From the NCBI RefSeq assembly GCF_029852145.1, contig NC_079971.1:3529697-3593696 (forward strand): a stretch of DNA of 64,000 nt. Reading direction: 5' to 3'. A program made the position numbers and the translations under genes. The first letter of the stretch is position 1. The number at the start of each line of letters is the position of its first letter. The notes under the pieces are model-generated. The model searched no databases and had not been told where the DNA came from. It was given only the letters and a program-made list of their open reading frames with translations. This DNA comes from Microplitis mediator (taxonomy: Eukaryota > Arthropoda > Insecta > Hymenoptera > Braconidae). Positions 36,709 to 46,840 of this stretch are shown here, in pieces.

Positions 36709-37079
36709 ATAAATACATTAAAATGGGGAGATATTCATGACAATGAAACCCGAAAGGTCGGTTGCTTGCAGCTGTTTCTAGCTACCTGCTCTCGAATGCC
36801 ACGTAGCACCCGAGCGTCCTTTGGTCATTGTTAAATAACTCGAAAAGAATTTGTCGGATTCACTTCAAATTTTCACACAATATTTTTAAAATATTATACT
36901 TTAAGAAAATGCAAAAAAAAAAAAATCGATTTTTTGAAAATTCTGACTACCCCTAACCCCTTAAATGCTTCTCTTGATTCGTTTCGCATAAAAATAATCA
37001 TTACCTATTTGAGGAATTATTACTATGCTCAAATAGTTGTAACTCCTATGTTAGCATAGGAACTATTTCAATGTTAGCG

Positions 37080-37999
37080 TACTCTCTAAACATAAATTAG
37101 TGAAGATAAGTGAATATTCCCGTATGAAAATAACATATATGGTCAAAATACATGTGAAAATATATGATAAATATCAGAAAATATATGTGGCCAATTTAAC
37201 TATATTTTCTGATATATTTTTTTTATATTAAAAAATATAATATTCATCATATACGAGTCCGTATATGTTTAGCATATATAAAATATATATGTCAATCATA
37301 TACAAAAAATATATTTTTATCATATACGAGAAATATATTCTGATCATATATAAAAACATATATTTATATTGTGTATGGAAAAAAAAAATTTCTTATTCGT
37401 ATGACCAACTCCAATTAAATTAGATATAAATTTTAATATACTCTTTAAATTGCAGTTAAAATTTTCAAAATTAGTTAATTTGATGAGAATATATATATAT
37501 ATTATATATGTATACCCATATACATATACATACACTGAATAAAATATATGCTTAAATATAACAAAGAAAATATATGGTGTCATATATAATATAAATTATA
37601 TGCTACCATATATTTCATTTCATATAAAAATTTTATATTTTTTGAACATAAAAGGAAATATATCAATACAATATATTATAAGGTAAATGTAAATGTATAT
37701 ATAGCTTAATATAAAAATCATATGTTACATATATGGAATACATATATTTACTACTGTATATAATTTTATATAAAATCGGCTAAAATCTCTATATGATTTT
37801 TTATAATATACAATATAATATATCATATATTTTTTTGTTGCAAACATATATGATTTTATATATTTTAACCATACATTGTTTTTTCATACGGGTTCACTAA
37901 CTCAGAGTGCAAATCGAACCACTTCTTCAAAAAGCGGTCCGATTGTCACTCTAAATTAGTGAATATTAACTTATTTCACTGATTCATGTTTAGAGAGTA
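37080..37999. mobile_element. ACTCTCTA-type element, middle layer of the nest
   Basis: The ends are TACTCTCTAAACATAAATTA and TTCATGTTTAGAGAGTA. The remaining host sequence (AAATCGAACCACTTC and AGTGAATATT words) matches the intact copy at 29375-29519. It is split by the CCCGTATG element. Confidence 0.75.
37119..37892. mobile_element. CCCGTATG-ended ATAT element, inner layer of the nest
   Basis: It starts CCCGTATGAAAATAACATAT and ends TTTTTTCATACGGG. TT lies on both sides (37117-37118, 37893-37894). Removing the element with one TT restores GTGAATATTCACTAACTC, the uninterrupted form seen in the 29375-29519 copy. The interior is CATATAT words, as in the element at 17-876. Confidence 0.85.
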
Positions 38000-38160
38000 A
38001 CAAAAATCCCTATTTTTTATAGGAAAATCCCTATAAAAATAAGTATTACTCCCATTTTCGCATAAGTATAATTCCTATATTGTCATAGTAAATATTCCTA
38101 TGTTGACATAGAAATTATACCTATAAAAAAATAGGAGTAACACTTATTATTTTCTCCGTG

Positions 38161-38901
38161 TAAAGAAGATTTCATTTTATGATTTTAAATTTTAAATTCC
38201 GGCTTCATTTAAAAAAATTTATGAAAAATAAAGTCAGAAATTTTTTCTCTTAATGCTCTCAATAATTTATTACGTCGAAGATTATTTTTATTAAGCTTTA
38301 TTAAATTTCTAAAAAAAAATGTATACTTTTTTTCCATTGATATATTATCTAAATAATATAACTATTACACATAAAAAAATGAAACTAATAGAATAAAAAA
38401 AAAGTGTATGTAAAAATAAAATTTAATTGATACAAAACGATGTCTATATATATATATATTTATATATTTATATAAAATAACTTTGAGTGAAAAGTTTTAC
38501 GATGCAAAGTATAAATTTACGAGCTCATATATTTTCGAAGAGTGTAGTGGTTGTTCTCGTACTCGCGATTCCTTTCTTGCTGGTCCGCGAATAAAGTGCC
38601 TAAGGTTAAGTCGTCTTTGCAAACGAGAATCACTTTATTATTCGTTCACGGTGTTAAACTTTGCTTCCTTTATCCTCATCTCATCACTCTATATATATAT
38701 ATACATATCTTAAATACTTAATATACTCCTCAAGGCTCTATTGTTTTCGAAAGTTAAAATATCACCCAACTACATAAATATCTGATTACATTAACACAAA
38801 AAAAAAATAATCATACCATTTTACCCCTCGTTCTTTGTAAGAAGCAAACGCATACTACTTGCACTCTTATTTATTAAGGTTTTTTTTTTTTTTTAGAAGA
38901 A
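38161..38901. other. AT-rich non-coding stretch
   Basis: A short, more complex patch lies at about 38510-38660. I see no supported gene. Confidence 0.4.
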
Positions 38902-39659
38902 CCCGGGTCGAAATATTAGACGTAAGTTGAACGTTTTTAACGTTTCAAACGTAAATTGAACGTTCTTAACGTTTTAAACGTAAAGTGAACGTTTTTAACG
39001 TTTTGAAAGTAAATTGAACGATTGTTTTGTATTTTGGTTCATAAAAAATTGGTAATTTCATGAGTTATGATTTTAGTTTAATGATAACATTAATTAATTT
39101 ATTTATATATTTGTAATCAAAATTTTCATAACCTTGATATCATAATATATGAACAGGTATAAATATATAGTGTTAAAGATAGAAGTATGAAACTGAAAAA
39201 ATTTTTTTTTCAAAATACGAATTTTTTATTTAAGAGCCAGAAAGGCGGACGACAAAATTTTACGGAATTGACGTAATTATAATCCAAGAATACAAAATTG
39301 ATGAAAAAATTGCTTTGTACGCTTATGATTTCTTATTATAATTTAAATATAGTGGAAACCTAAACATGCAAACATGCAAATAACCTTCTCAATAAGACAA
39401 TTTATAGATAATTTGAGAAAAATATAGATAGCCCGAACTGGGAATCGAACCCAGACCAATTCGGTATCACGCCGAGTGCTCTACCAGTTGAGCTATTGTG
39501 AGTCTAAATAGGTTATAGTTACGTTTTCGATTTATGATACTCCAATCTACGTTTTGAATAGGTTGAAAGCTGTCAAATTAAGTTTTTAATGTCCAAAACG
39601 TTCAGTTTACGTTCAAAACGTTAAAAACGTTCAATTTACGTCTAATATTTCGACTCGGA
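38902..39659. mobile_element. CCCGGGTCGAAAT-ended element with AACGTTTTTAACGTTT interior and a tRNA-like insert
   Basis: The ends CCCGGGTCGAAATATTAGAC and GTCTAATATTTCGACTCGGA are inverses, with AA on both outer sides (38900-38901, 39660-39661). Both arms reiterate the word AACGTTTTTAACGTTT/AAACGTTAAAAACGTT. The centre is unrelated AT-rich sequence plus the tRNA-like sequence at 39431-39502, so the element carries or was hit by a SINE-like insertion. Confidence 0.75.
39431..39502 (-). pseudogene. tRNA-like sequence, 72 nt, probably SINE-related
   Basis: On the minus strand a cloverleaf can be laid out: D arm GCTC/GAGC perfect, anticodon stem CTCGG/CCGAA with one mismatch, T arm CTGGG-TTCGATT-CCCAG perfect, variable loop 5 nt. 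The acceptor pairs at only 4 of 7 positions (positions 1, 4 and 5 fail) and the loop CGTGATA has G instead of the universal T33, with TGA in the anticodon place. The A and B boxes are intact. I read it as a SINE head or tRNA pseudogene; a degenerate tRNA gene is less likely. Confidence 0.6.
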
Positions 39660-39687
39660 AAAGGAAGGACGTAGGCTAGGAAAAGAA

Positions 39688-39714
39688 TAGAGTAGAGTAG
39701 AGTAGAGTAGAGGG
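39688..39714. repeat. (GAGTA)n short tandem repeat
   Basis: About five pentamer units of TAGAG/GAGTA. Confidence 0.9.
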
Positions 39715-40012
39715 TAAAATTGGTCGAGAGGGTCGAGAGTTTGGATATGGGGTCAGAAATGGGATGAGACCAAGAGAAAAAGAAGAGGAGGAGAAGAATT
39801 GGAGAGGAGAATAGGTGATATGAGAGGAAGAAATGAAAGGAAAGTAAACTGTGACCTGAACCGGGTTGCCAACGGAAGCGAAGCTTATATTATGCAAAAC
39901 ATGTGTTGGCCTCTGGATTTATGGCGGCCGTTTCGCTATACCCGACTACAACTCTACCCGCTTATATTCTATTCGTAAAACCCTGGTTTGCTTCGAGTCA
40001 AGAGTGGCATTC
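39715..40012. other. GC-richer island upstream of a possible first exon
   Basis: Purine-rich sequence (39700-39840) changes to more mixed sequence with GGCGGCCGTTTCGC at about 39923. This could be the promoter or 5' untranslated part belonging to 40013-40100, but no core promoter element is certain. Confidence 0.25.
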
Positions 40013-40100
40013 ATGTTTTTGCGCAAACTCAACATGACGACGCGATTATTCCTTACTCTGTTGCTCTTTCGGTCATGTTATGCTCGGGATGGGTGTACTG
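40013..40100 (+). CDS. Possible first coding exon with signal peptide
   Basis: Two in-frame ATGs (40013 and 40034) open a short frame that reads as a secretion signal: basic start (MFLRKLN, then MTTR), hydrophobic core LFLTLLLF, then a small/polar stretch with Cys (CYARDGCT) that could follow signal cleavage. The frame meets ACTG/GTACGT at 40101, a good match to a splice donor. The next exon is not identified, so the protein family is unknown. What is seen is start, hydrophobic core and donor; that it is a gene is inference. Chance is a real alternative in 64 kb. Confidence 0.3.
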
Positions 40101-40513
40101 GTACGTATATACATATATATGTTTGTATGTGTGAGCACACCATAAACAACGATGTAATACTGTATATATTTTGAGTTGAGCGGAAAATTCAATTTCAAAA
40201 CAACGCACGAGTTTCATATGACGCGATTAGATGTCACCAGATATTGTACACAAGTCCAAGTACACAAATGTATTATTGGGAAACTCAGGCCAAGTGGGGA
40301 TGGGGAATAAAGTTTAATAATAAATATTTTTTAAAATGAAACTTTTTGGAATTTAAAGTGGTAATTGCTCAGAAGATTGATGAGACAAGCAGACGTCGTT
40401 AGTTGTCATTAGCAAAGAAATTTTTCTATAATTCCAATTTCAATATAAATTGGATGGAAATCAATTTTTTCGAGGCTACAACCGTTCAAACAATTTTATA
40501 ATTTTTTTTAATA
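40101..40513. other. Non-coding stretch
   Basis: Contains TATATACATATATATG near 40106 and, at about 40370-40500, part of a dispersed repeat with GCAGACGTCGTTAG related to about 54620. No gene is seen. Confidence 0.4.
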
Positions 40514-41255
40514 CACTGTAAAAAATTACCGGGGTAAGTCCAAGCGGTGTAGGTGTTAAAATTATCGGTGTTAAATTTACCCCCGAAAGCGGTGTGAAAA
40601 TAACGCCGCCACCGGTGTAAATATTCTGTACCGGTGTTAAAAAAAATTATCCGGTGTTAAAATAACACCGCTGCCGGTGTAAATATTCTAGACCGGTGTT
40701 AAAATAACGCAGCCACCGGTGTAAATATTCTGTACCGGTGTTAAAAAAAATTATCCGGTGTTAAAATAACACCGCTGCCGGTGTAAATATTCTAGACCAG
40801 TGTTAAAATAACGCAGCCGACGGTGTAAATATTCTGTACCGGTGTTAAAAAAAATTCTCCGGTGTTAAAATAACACCGCTGCCGGTGTAAATATTCTAGA
40901 CCGGTGTTAAAAAAAATTCTCCGGTGTTAAAATAACGGCGCTAACGGTGTAAATATTCTAGACCGGTGTTAAAATAACACCGCTGCCGGTGTAAATATTC
41001 TAGACCGGTGTTAACAAAAATTCTCCGGTGTTAAAATAACACCACTGCCGGTGTAAATATTCTAGACCGGTGTTAAAATAACACCGCTGCCGGTGTAAAT
41101 ATTCTAGATATTACTCCGTTTTTACACCGGTTATACTGATTTAACTCCGGTGTTTTTAACACCGGTGAATTACTCCTCCTACCCCAGTGTAATTTTATTT
41201 TAACACCGGGCGGAGTTAAAATGAGTCAATTTTTAACACCGCTCTTTTTACAGTG
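40514..41255. mobile_element. CACTGTAAAAA-ended element, longest GGTGTTAAAA array
   Basis: It begins CACTGTAAAAAATTACCGG and ends CTCTTTTTACAGTG, with TA on both sides (40512-40513, 41256-41257). The interior is an array in which CCGGTGTTAAAA and CCGGTGTAAATATTCTAGA alternate; four to six diverged copies of a roughly 100-bp compound unit are visible between 40600 and 41110. It is non-coding. CACTG ends with a short target duplication would fit the CACTA/EnSpm group, but no transposase is present to test this. Confidence 0.8.
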
Positions 41256-41257
41256 TA

Positions 41258-42690
41258 TAAAAATTTATATTTATAAATAATTGATGAGAAAAGTAAATAA
41301 TAATAATAATGGACGGAGTAAATAGTTTGGTCGTTAAAAAAAATAACAATCTACTTGTCTCGATTGCCACATCTAAACACACACGCGCACATACACACAC
41401 ATACAGATGCGCGCGCGGCAAATAAATAGACACAAGAGCTGGAAAAGCTTGGTAAGTTTAAAAAAAAATGATTAACTACCACAGTATTAAGGCAGCAAAA
41501 AGTTAATCTGCAGTTCAGCTTGTTCACCGATATACGACTTAGCCAGCGCGTAAAAAAAGTACCGACTCGGGCTCCACGGTTTTGCTTTCGAAGAGCTTTA
41601 ACGCTCGTTTCCTTTAAAATCGTCGCAAAAACCCTTCCCCGGCTCAAGGTGCTCAGATAAGAAGTGAAACCATGCTCTTATATATATCCACTGGTCAGCT
41701 AATTTTATTTCACTAAACAAAAGTTAACAGCGAAACCGAATAACTCACCAATTCTGGTTACTCCCAATACAAAATTATTTTAACGGTTATTTTATTTTTA
41801 AGTTCGGGGTTCGCGGCCCCTCCCCTCCTGAGCTCCCATCTAACTGGGCATGCAGACCATTTATTTAGGGTCGGGTTGACGCACTGAGGCGGCGAGGTGG
41901 AATAAATCGCCGAGAGATCCTTTACAAGTGCTGCCAACAAAATAGAAACATTGCTCCCTCGCCTATCAATTATTTCCCGCGCAATTTATACCCCTGGTAT
42001 ATATAATACAGGAGAGAAGAAGAGAAGAGAAGAGACACTAGCACACTAGCAGAGTAGATGAAAGACCATCCCGACTAGTCTTCTTCTTACTCCACCGCAC
42101 CAGCCAGTGAATTTAATCGCAAGAAATCTGCCCTGCTGCCGAGCTTTCCTATACGAGGAACTATATGTTACATTTGTACAAGATCTTCCTTACAACCCTC
42201 GTCTTTTCTCTATCCCTCATTCCTACGCTATCACTACCACCCTAAATATGTCGTCGACTGGGGGATGCAGTCACTGTATTCTTAGTCGCTCTCATCCTCA
42301 TCCTCATCCTCGTCCTTTTACTCGTTCTCGTACCGGTATTTCCATTCACATATTTTAAAGATGAGCATACGATTTATAACGATCTTACTCTACATGTTTC
42401 ACTGGAATATTCCTAGCTCGTGTATAAACAACTCACATGATTTTTATTACACCTTATTCGACGCTCTATGAAAATAATATATAATATATTATTTTTATAC
42501 TCTCTTCGATTTAGATTTTAAATTTATTTATGCTAAATTTTTATTCAGGTCACTTGCTCGCTATTTTTTATTTATTGATGTCAACACTTTTTATTTAACG
42601 TGAAAATTTATATTTCCAAAATATTACCAAAGTTTTTTTTAAATTTTTATTCGAATTTTAACTCGGGTCGATGCGGGGACAATGCCCGGG
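41258..42690. other. Non-coding stretch with GC-richer islands
   Basis: About 41520-41660 and 41800-42350 are more complex. CA-rich and GCGCGC tracts lie at 41375-41420. None of the open frames (for example 42107-42358) has motif or splice support. Confidence 0.35.
41994..42010 (+). promoter_or_regulatory. Possible TATA box
   Basis: CTGGTATATATAATACAGG is a strong TATA-like match in a locally GC-richer setting and about 110 bases before a frame at 42107. In an AT-rich genome such matches are common by chance, and no initiator or gene confirms it. Confidence 0.15.
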
Positions 42691-43380
42691 AAAATTCGAA
42701 CATTTGTAAGCTCACGCACGCATACTTACTCTGCTAAGTGTTCAGTATGTAAGGGAGTAAGTGTGTGTGTGTGTGTGTATGTGTGTGTGCACATAGGCAA
42801 GTAAAATGCCGGAGGGACGGGCAATTGAGGGGGCGGTTTATTTGCGTTATGTCCGCAAATACGTGCGGCAATGCGTGCCCACGAGGTTCGCTCTCTCACT
42901 CTTGTAGACGGACACTAGAGGATTTGCACGCACTCACGCACGTGCTCAAGGTGACGGTGCACGTGCGAGACCGCCAAGTGTAATTACGCGCATTTGTGAA
43001 CACACGCATGCATCGGAAATTTTTTATTTCTGAGGTAAAGTCTTATTTAGGTGTGCAATTTATTGGACACACTAACGATGCAATGCAAGCGAGTCAGTAA
43101 AAAAATTGTAAAACAAAAACAAAAGTAAAAGTGTGCAGTTGAATAAAAAAAAAAGTAGTCAGACGTTATATCTTGGGTAGATAAATTAAAAATGACATTG
43201 ATATATAAAAGGGGTTAGTGATAAAATTGTTTATTTGGTAATTAACAGCGGTAAGAACGAATGAAGACAGTGAAATGATGATGATACTAAAGATAAAGAG
43301 GTAGAGGAACTGAATTGGACTTGAAGTGGTTCAAGTCCAGTTTGTTCCGGGCTGTAAGCGCCAGTCGGGCTATCTCACCC
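42691..43380. other. GC-richer stretch with (GT)n
   Basis: A (GT)n tract at about 42762-42788 is followed by mixed sequence to about 43000 with several CACGCAC/GTGCGTG words. I see no exon. Confidence 0.35.
42762..42788. repeat. (GT)n microsatellite
   Basis: A GT run with a single TATGTG interruption. Confidence 0.9.
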
Positions 43381-44529
43381 TTTTTTTCCTCCGGCAGGTT
43401 CCCTCTTTTCTCTTCTCTCCCCTGTTACCCCTCGCAAGTAGATCGGGCACGGTGTTTTGTCGGTATACAACTGAGGATATAAACGGCGAGGAAGGAGAAT
43501 GAGGTGACAGAGGACTTGAGGAGAGCTCCGGGATTTATGTGTACGTCGTTGTGGCCACCTCGAGAACACGAGTCTACTAAATAAACCCACCGAGGATAAG
43601 GCACACGACCTCTGCCGCCGTGTTCCGAGGACTTACGAGGGAAACGTTATCCCGACAACTTCTCATCGCTTCGTCCTTTTTAAACTTTTTAAACTTCCAC
43701 CTCACCTCACCTCGGCTCAACTCGACTCGACTCACTTTCTTCCTCCCTTTATATTTATTTTCTACACCCAACCCCCACCCTTGCTCACATCAGTTCTTTT
43801 AGTTTAGCCCTCTCTCGTCGCTATCTCCCTCGCCGGCCGCAATCGACCGGAAGGGACTCAACGGCTTCGCGGTTTTAAATTAAAGTACCCGCGAGACTGG
43901 ATAAGACGGCTAAAAGAGGGTAAGGATATTTTGCGAGACTTGCCGCTCAGATATTCACTCTTTTTTACTTTTTATGCTCGTTCATTAAATTAAGGATAAA
44001 GAGATTATCAAATTTTATATAAAATAAAATTATTTTATTATGCTACTTCAGTTTGTTTTTATCATTTCATTCTATTATTTTTTTTATTTAATTGTCCAAC
44101 TATAGTGTTATCAAATAATAAATTTAATAACTCCAGGTAATTCAATAGAATTAAAGTCAAGATGATAAATATGCATATATAGAGATATATGAAGAGAATG
44201 AGCACAAAGTTGTATTGAGGGAAAACAAAAGTTTAGTGCCTACTGCCAGCCACAAAGAGTTTTTACTAAGCTCATTACGCGGTATCAATGGTAATCATCT
44301 GGCAAATTCACATGCATACAAAACACTAGGTAACTTTTTTTTTAATTTGATTTATGTGAGTAGAGAGAACTGAGCAAAATGAGAGACACTTTTAGGTTTT
44401 CATCTTTTATCAAATTACCGTTACTTTTAATTATCAACGTGTACTGAAAGTACAGAGAAAAACAAAAATTAAAAATCGTTGTATATACAAACTGATGACA
44501 TAATGTTTTAAATTTAAATGAGTATATAG
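43381..44529. other. GC-richer island at about 43310-43930, then AT-rich
   Basis: The island ends with GCTAAAAGAGGGTAAGGAT near 43920, which includes a good donor-like AG/GGTAAG. Frames on both strands in this island overlap and are rich in R and S, as expected from composition; none is recognisable. After 43980 the sequence is AT-rich and featureless. Confidence 0.3.
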
Positions 44530-44800
44530 AGGAGGGTGGGGCAAGTCAGCCCCCCAGCCGGTTATGCACCTGAAGATCGGAACGTTTTTCGCGGAAGGAA
44601 AATAAGAAAAAAGAAATGAAAAGTAAAAAATCTACTGGATCTAGATTTCGGAAATGTTTCACACGTCACCCGAAAATGACAGATCACCCCCAACTACCCC
44701 TTAAGTCGCCTTTAGACACAAATTTCATGAATTATTTTCATTTTCGTTGCGTGAAAAACGTTCCGATCTTCAGGTACATAGCCGGTTACTATTTTTTGTG
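44530..44800. repeat. Inverted repeat, CCGGTTATGCACCTGAAGAT arms
   Basis: Arms at about 44560-44600 and 44745-44792 are inverse copies of roughly 45 bp (CTGAAGATCGGAACGTTTTT against AAAACGTTCCGATCTTCAGG) around a loop of about 150 bp. The left edge has GGGTGGGGCAAGTCAGCCCC. It would fold into a stable hairpin. No target duplication is visible, so whether it is a transposon is unclear. Confidence 0.7.
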
Positions 44801-44935
44801 GCTTTCAACCATCGAATCAGTTTACTTTTGTCTATCACGAACAAATTCATGGATATTTTGCCGAAACTTTAAAAAAAAAAAAATTTTCGAGGTATTGTCA
44901 AAGGTATTGTCAAGTTGTAAATATTAAAAAAAATG

Positions 44936-45027
44936 TTTTCGAGGTCTTTGAGCTCAAAAACAGCGAGAAGCTTTGGGGCGGGCCCGAAGGGTCAACCGAT
45001 TTACAGATTTTTTAATTTTTTTGAATA
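44936..45027. mobile_element. Fragment related to the left part of 24736-25575
   Basis: TTTCGAGGTCTTTGAGCTC, AAAACAGCGAGAAGCTTTGG and GGCGGGCCCGAAGGGTCAAC match, in inverse orientation, the GAGCTCG and GGGCCAGCCCCAAAAC part of the 24736 repeat. Confidence 0.55.
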
Positions 45028-45029
45028 TA

Positions 45030-45556
45030 TACGGTAAGAAATATTTTGCGGATATCACTATGCCAGTATGGGCGTGAGCGCCATACTGTATGGTATCGAA
45101 GGTTTTTATAGGCTATAAAATTGTATGCACAGATGATTCGATCATTGCGGGAATAGTAACATTGGCCATAGTTGTCGCGGACGCCGCAATGTCAGTATGG
45201 CCGTCGAGCCCTTACTGTGTTGCCGTATCCACAATGTTTCTGGCCGATAAACCTAGTCTAACGACATCTATATAGTTTTTGTGGTAATACGATAGTATAC
45301 ATTGATTGACACGCCAAAAATTATGGCGGGAAAAACTAGTAGCATTGTGGTATGGGTCTCAGGCCATGTTGTTTCGCCATGCCTGCTATGCATACGTGTG
45401 AGCAATACAATAGCTCCAGTACTATACAGTATAGTAAATAACGCCATACTTCTGAACCTCGTTACAATACTGTCTTGGAATATTTCACATACTATTTTAG
45501 TATCTGTCTTGAGACCATACCAGCATGGTGTTGAACCCCATGCATTTCTTACCGTG
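45030..45556. mobile_element. CACGGTAAG-type element, CCATACTGTATGG words
   Basis: Ends TACGGTAAGAAAT and ATTTCTTACCGTG are inverses and TA flanks both. The interior reiterates CCATACTG/CAGTATGG and GCCATA in both orientations. Two open frames here (45090-45275, 45302-45565) are by-products of stop-poor repeats. Confidence 0.7.
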
Positions 45557-45579
45557 TATATATAGAGATTTTTTGTACA

Positions 45580-45799
45580 TGCAGAGAATTTTTGTATAAA
45601 AATTACCCATAAAGTTTGCTACTGTAAAGACACCTATCCAGTAACTAAATTTTTACTATGTTGTTAGTAGAAGTTACACTTCATTTACCTGTTATCCAGT
45701 AGTATATTTCACAATGTGCATGGGAAAAATTTAGATATTCACCACATGTCCTCACAGTATCAAACTTTTTGGGTAATTTTTACTAAAAATTTCTCTGCG
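45580..45799. mobile_element. Small TIR element, GCAGAGAATTTTT ends
   Basis: GCAGAGAATTTTTGTATAAA at the left is mirrored by TTTACTAAAAATTTCTCTGC at the right, followed inward by ATTACCCA/GGGTAATT. About 220 bp, non-coding. CAGTAACTAAATTTTTACTA and TACCTGTTATCCAGTAGTA give inner inverted words. Confidence 0.65.
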
Positions 45800-46840
45800 T
45801 ATATATATGAAGGGAAAATGGTATAGTTACACAATGAAAAATAAAGGATGGATAACGAAACGTAAAAGCCAATTGAACTGTCGAAGGCACATGCGGGATC
45901 GCGGATTGATAAAGGGCGCCAAACTATTTATTATACATTTTTTTTTTCGCTATATTTATATGTATATATTTTTTTTATTATCCTGCATTGGACGCAATAT
46001 TTGATGCAGTGAATGAAATAAAATAAACAAAAACAATATATAGTTTCCAATAAATCGATCGGACTGGATTCAAAGTAAATTTTCGTCCGCGTATTTATAT
46101 TTGTGTGTTGTAGGTATTGATGGGTGAAATAAAATAATAGAATTTTAAAATGAGTTAAAACAGTTTTGAGAACCGAAGTATGTATTATTGAGTGATATAA
46201 CTGCGCTCGCGGGGTTTAGTTTCAAAATTACGGAGATATGCTTCTGTTTACACGATCGCTAGTAATAAAAATGAAAATAAAAATATAAATAAATATTGAT
46301 ACATTTATTGGGGAGCTAAAAATCCAATTTCCCGTATTTGTGTTATTTTTATAATTTTATTGGTCACTTCCGACCCAAACTTATTTCCGTCAATTAAATT
46401 GTTTAATTTTTATTTTACGACTAAAACCCGAATTGGATTTATTTAAATTACTTTTGGTAACGAGGATGAGGGATATTAATTTATAAAATAATAATTAGTG
46501 ATTACGGGAGACTTTTGCTCGGATTAATGAGGGTCGGCAGTAATGGCTTGTTAACAAAATATTATTTATAAATTTAATATCGCCTAATTTTTGACGACTC
46601 TCATTAACATTTTGTTTCAAATTGAAATTACCCATAAACTATCAAGTCTACGTAAAAGTTCAATAAGATCTTTTTTGTAGAGAATCAAATTCCCTATAAA
46701 ATAATTTCTGTACATTTTCGCGATATTCCCAGCTGTTGAGCCGCTATTTTAATTTAAAATATCTTTTGGCTTTTAGCAAACAATAAAAACTTTATTTATT
46801 TCAAAGTAAAAATTTAATTTAGTTATTGACTTTGAGAGTT
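45800..46840. other. AT-rich non-coding stretch
   Basis: At about 46640-46700 a dispersed repeat with TTTTTTGTAGAGAATCAAATT resembles part of 8985-9185. I see no gene. Confidence 0.4.

Larger units (their letters stand above)
34913..36964 (-). mobile_element. Mutator-like DNA transposon, internally deleted
   Basis: The ends are inverse copies: TTAAGGGGTTAGGGGTACTC at the left, GACTACCCCTAACCCCTTAA at the right. Between them the minus strand carries two pieces of a transposase reading frame (36114-36473 and 35513-36157). I cannot see a target-site duplication; the host sequence is an older repeat. At about 2.05 kb it is shorter than an autonomous copy should be and its transposase is broken, so it can only have moved with help from an intact relative. 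Confidence 0.8.
36984..38160. mobile_element. CATAGGAAT-word element, outer layer of a three-level nest
   Basis: The left part (CATAAAAATAATCATTACCT) and right part (AGGAGTAACACTTATTATTTTC) are loose inverses, and both carry CTATGTTAGCATAGGAA-type words. The ACTCTCTA element at 37080-37999 interrupts it. The right terminus is CTCCGTG, as in CACGGA-ended elements; the left terminus has decayed. Confidence 0.55.

Noticed and set aside
39431..39502. Functional tRNA gene
   Set aside because: The acceptor stem pairs at 4 of 7 positions and T33 is replaced by G; it lies inside a transposable element.
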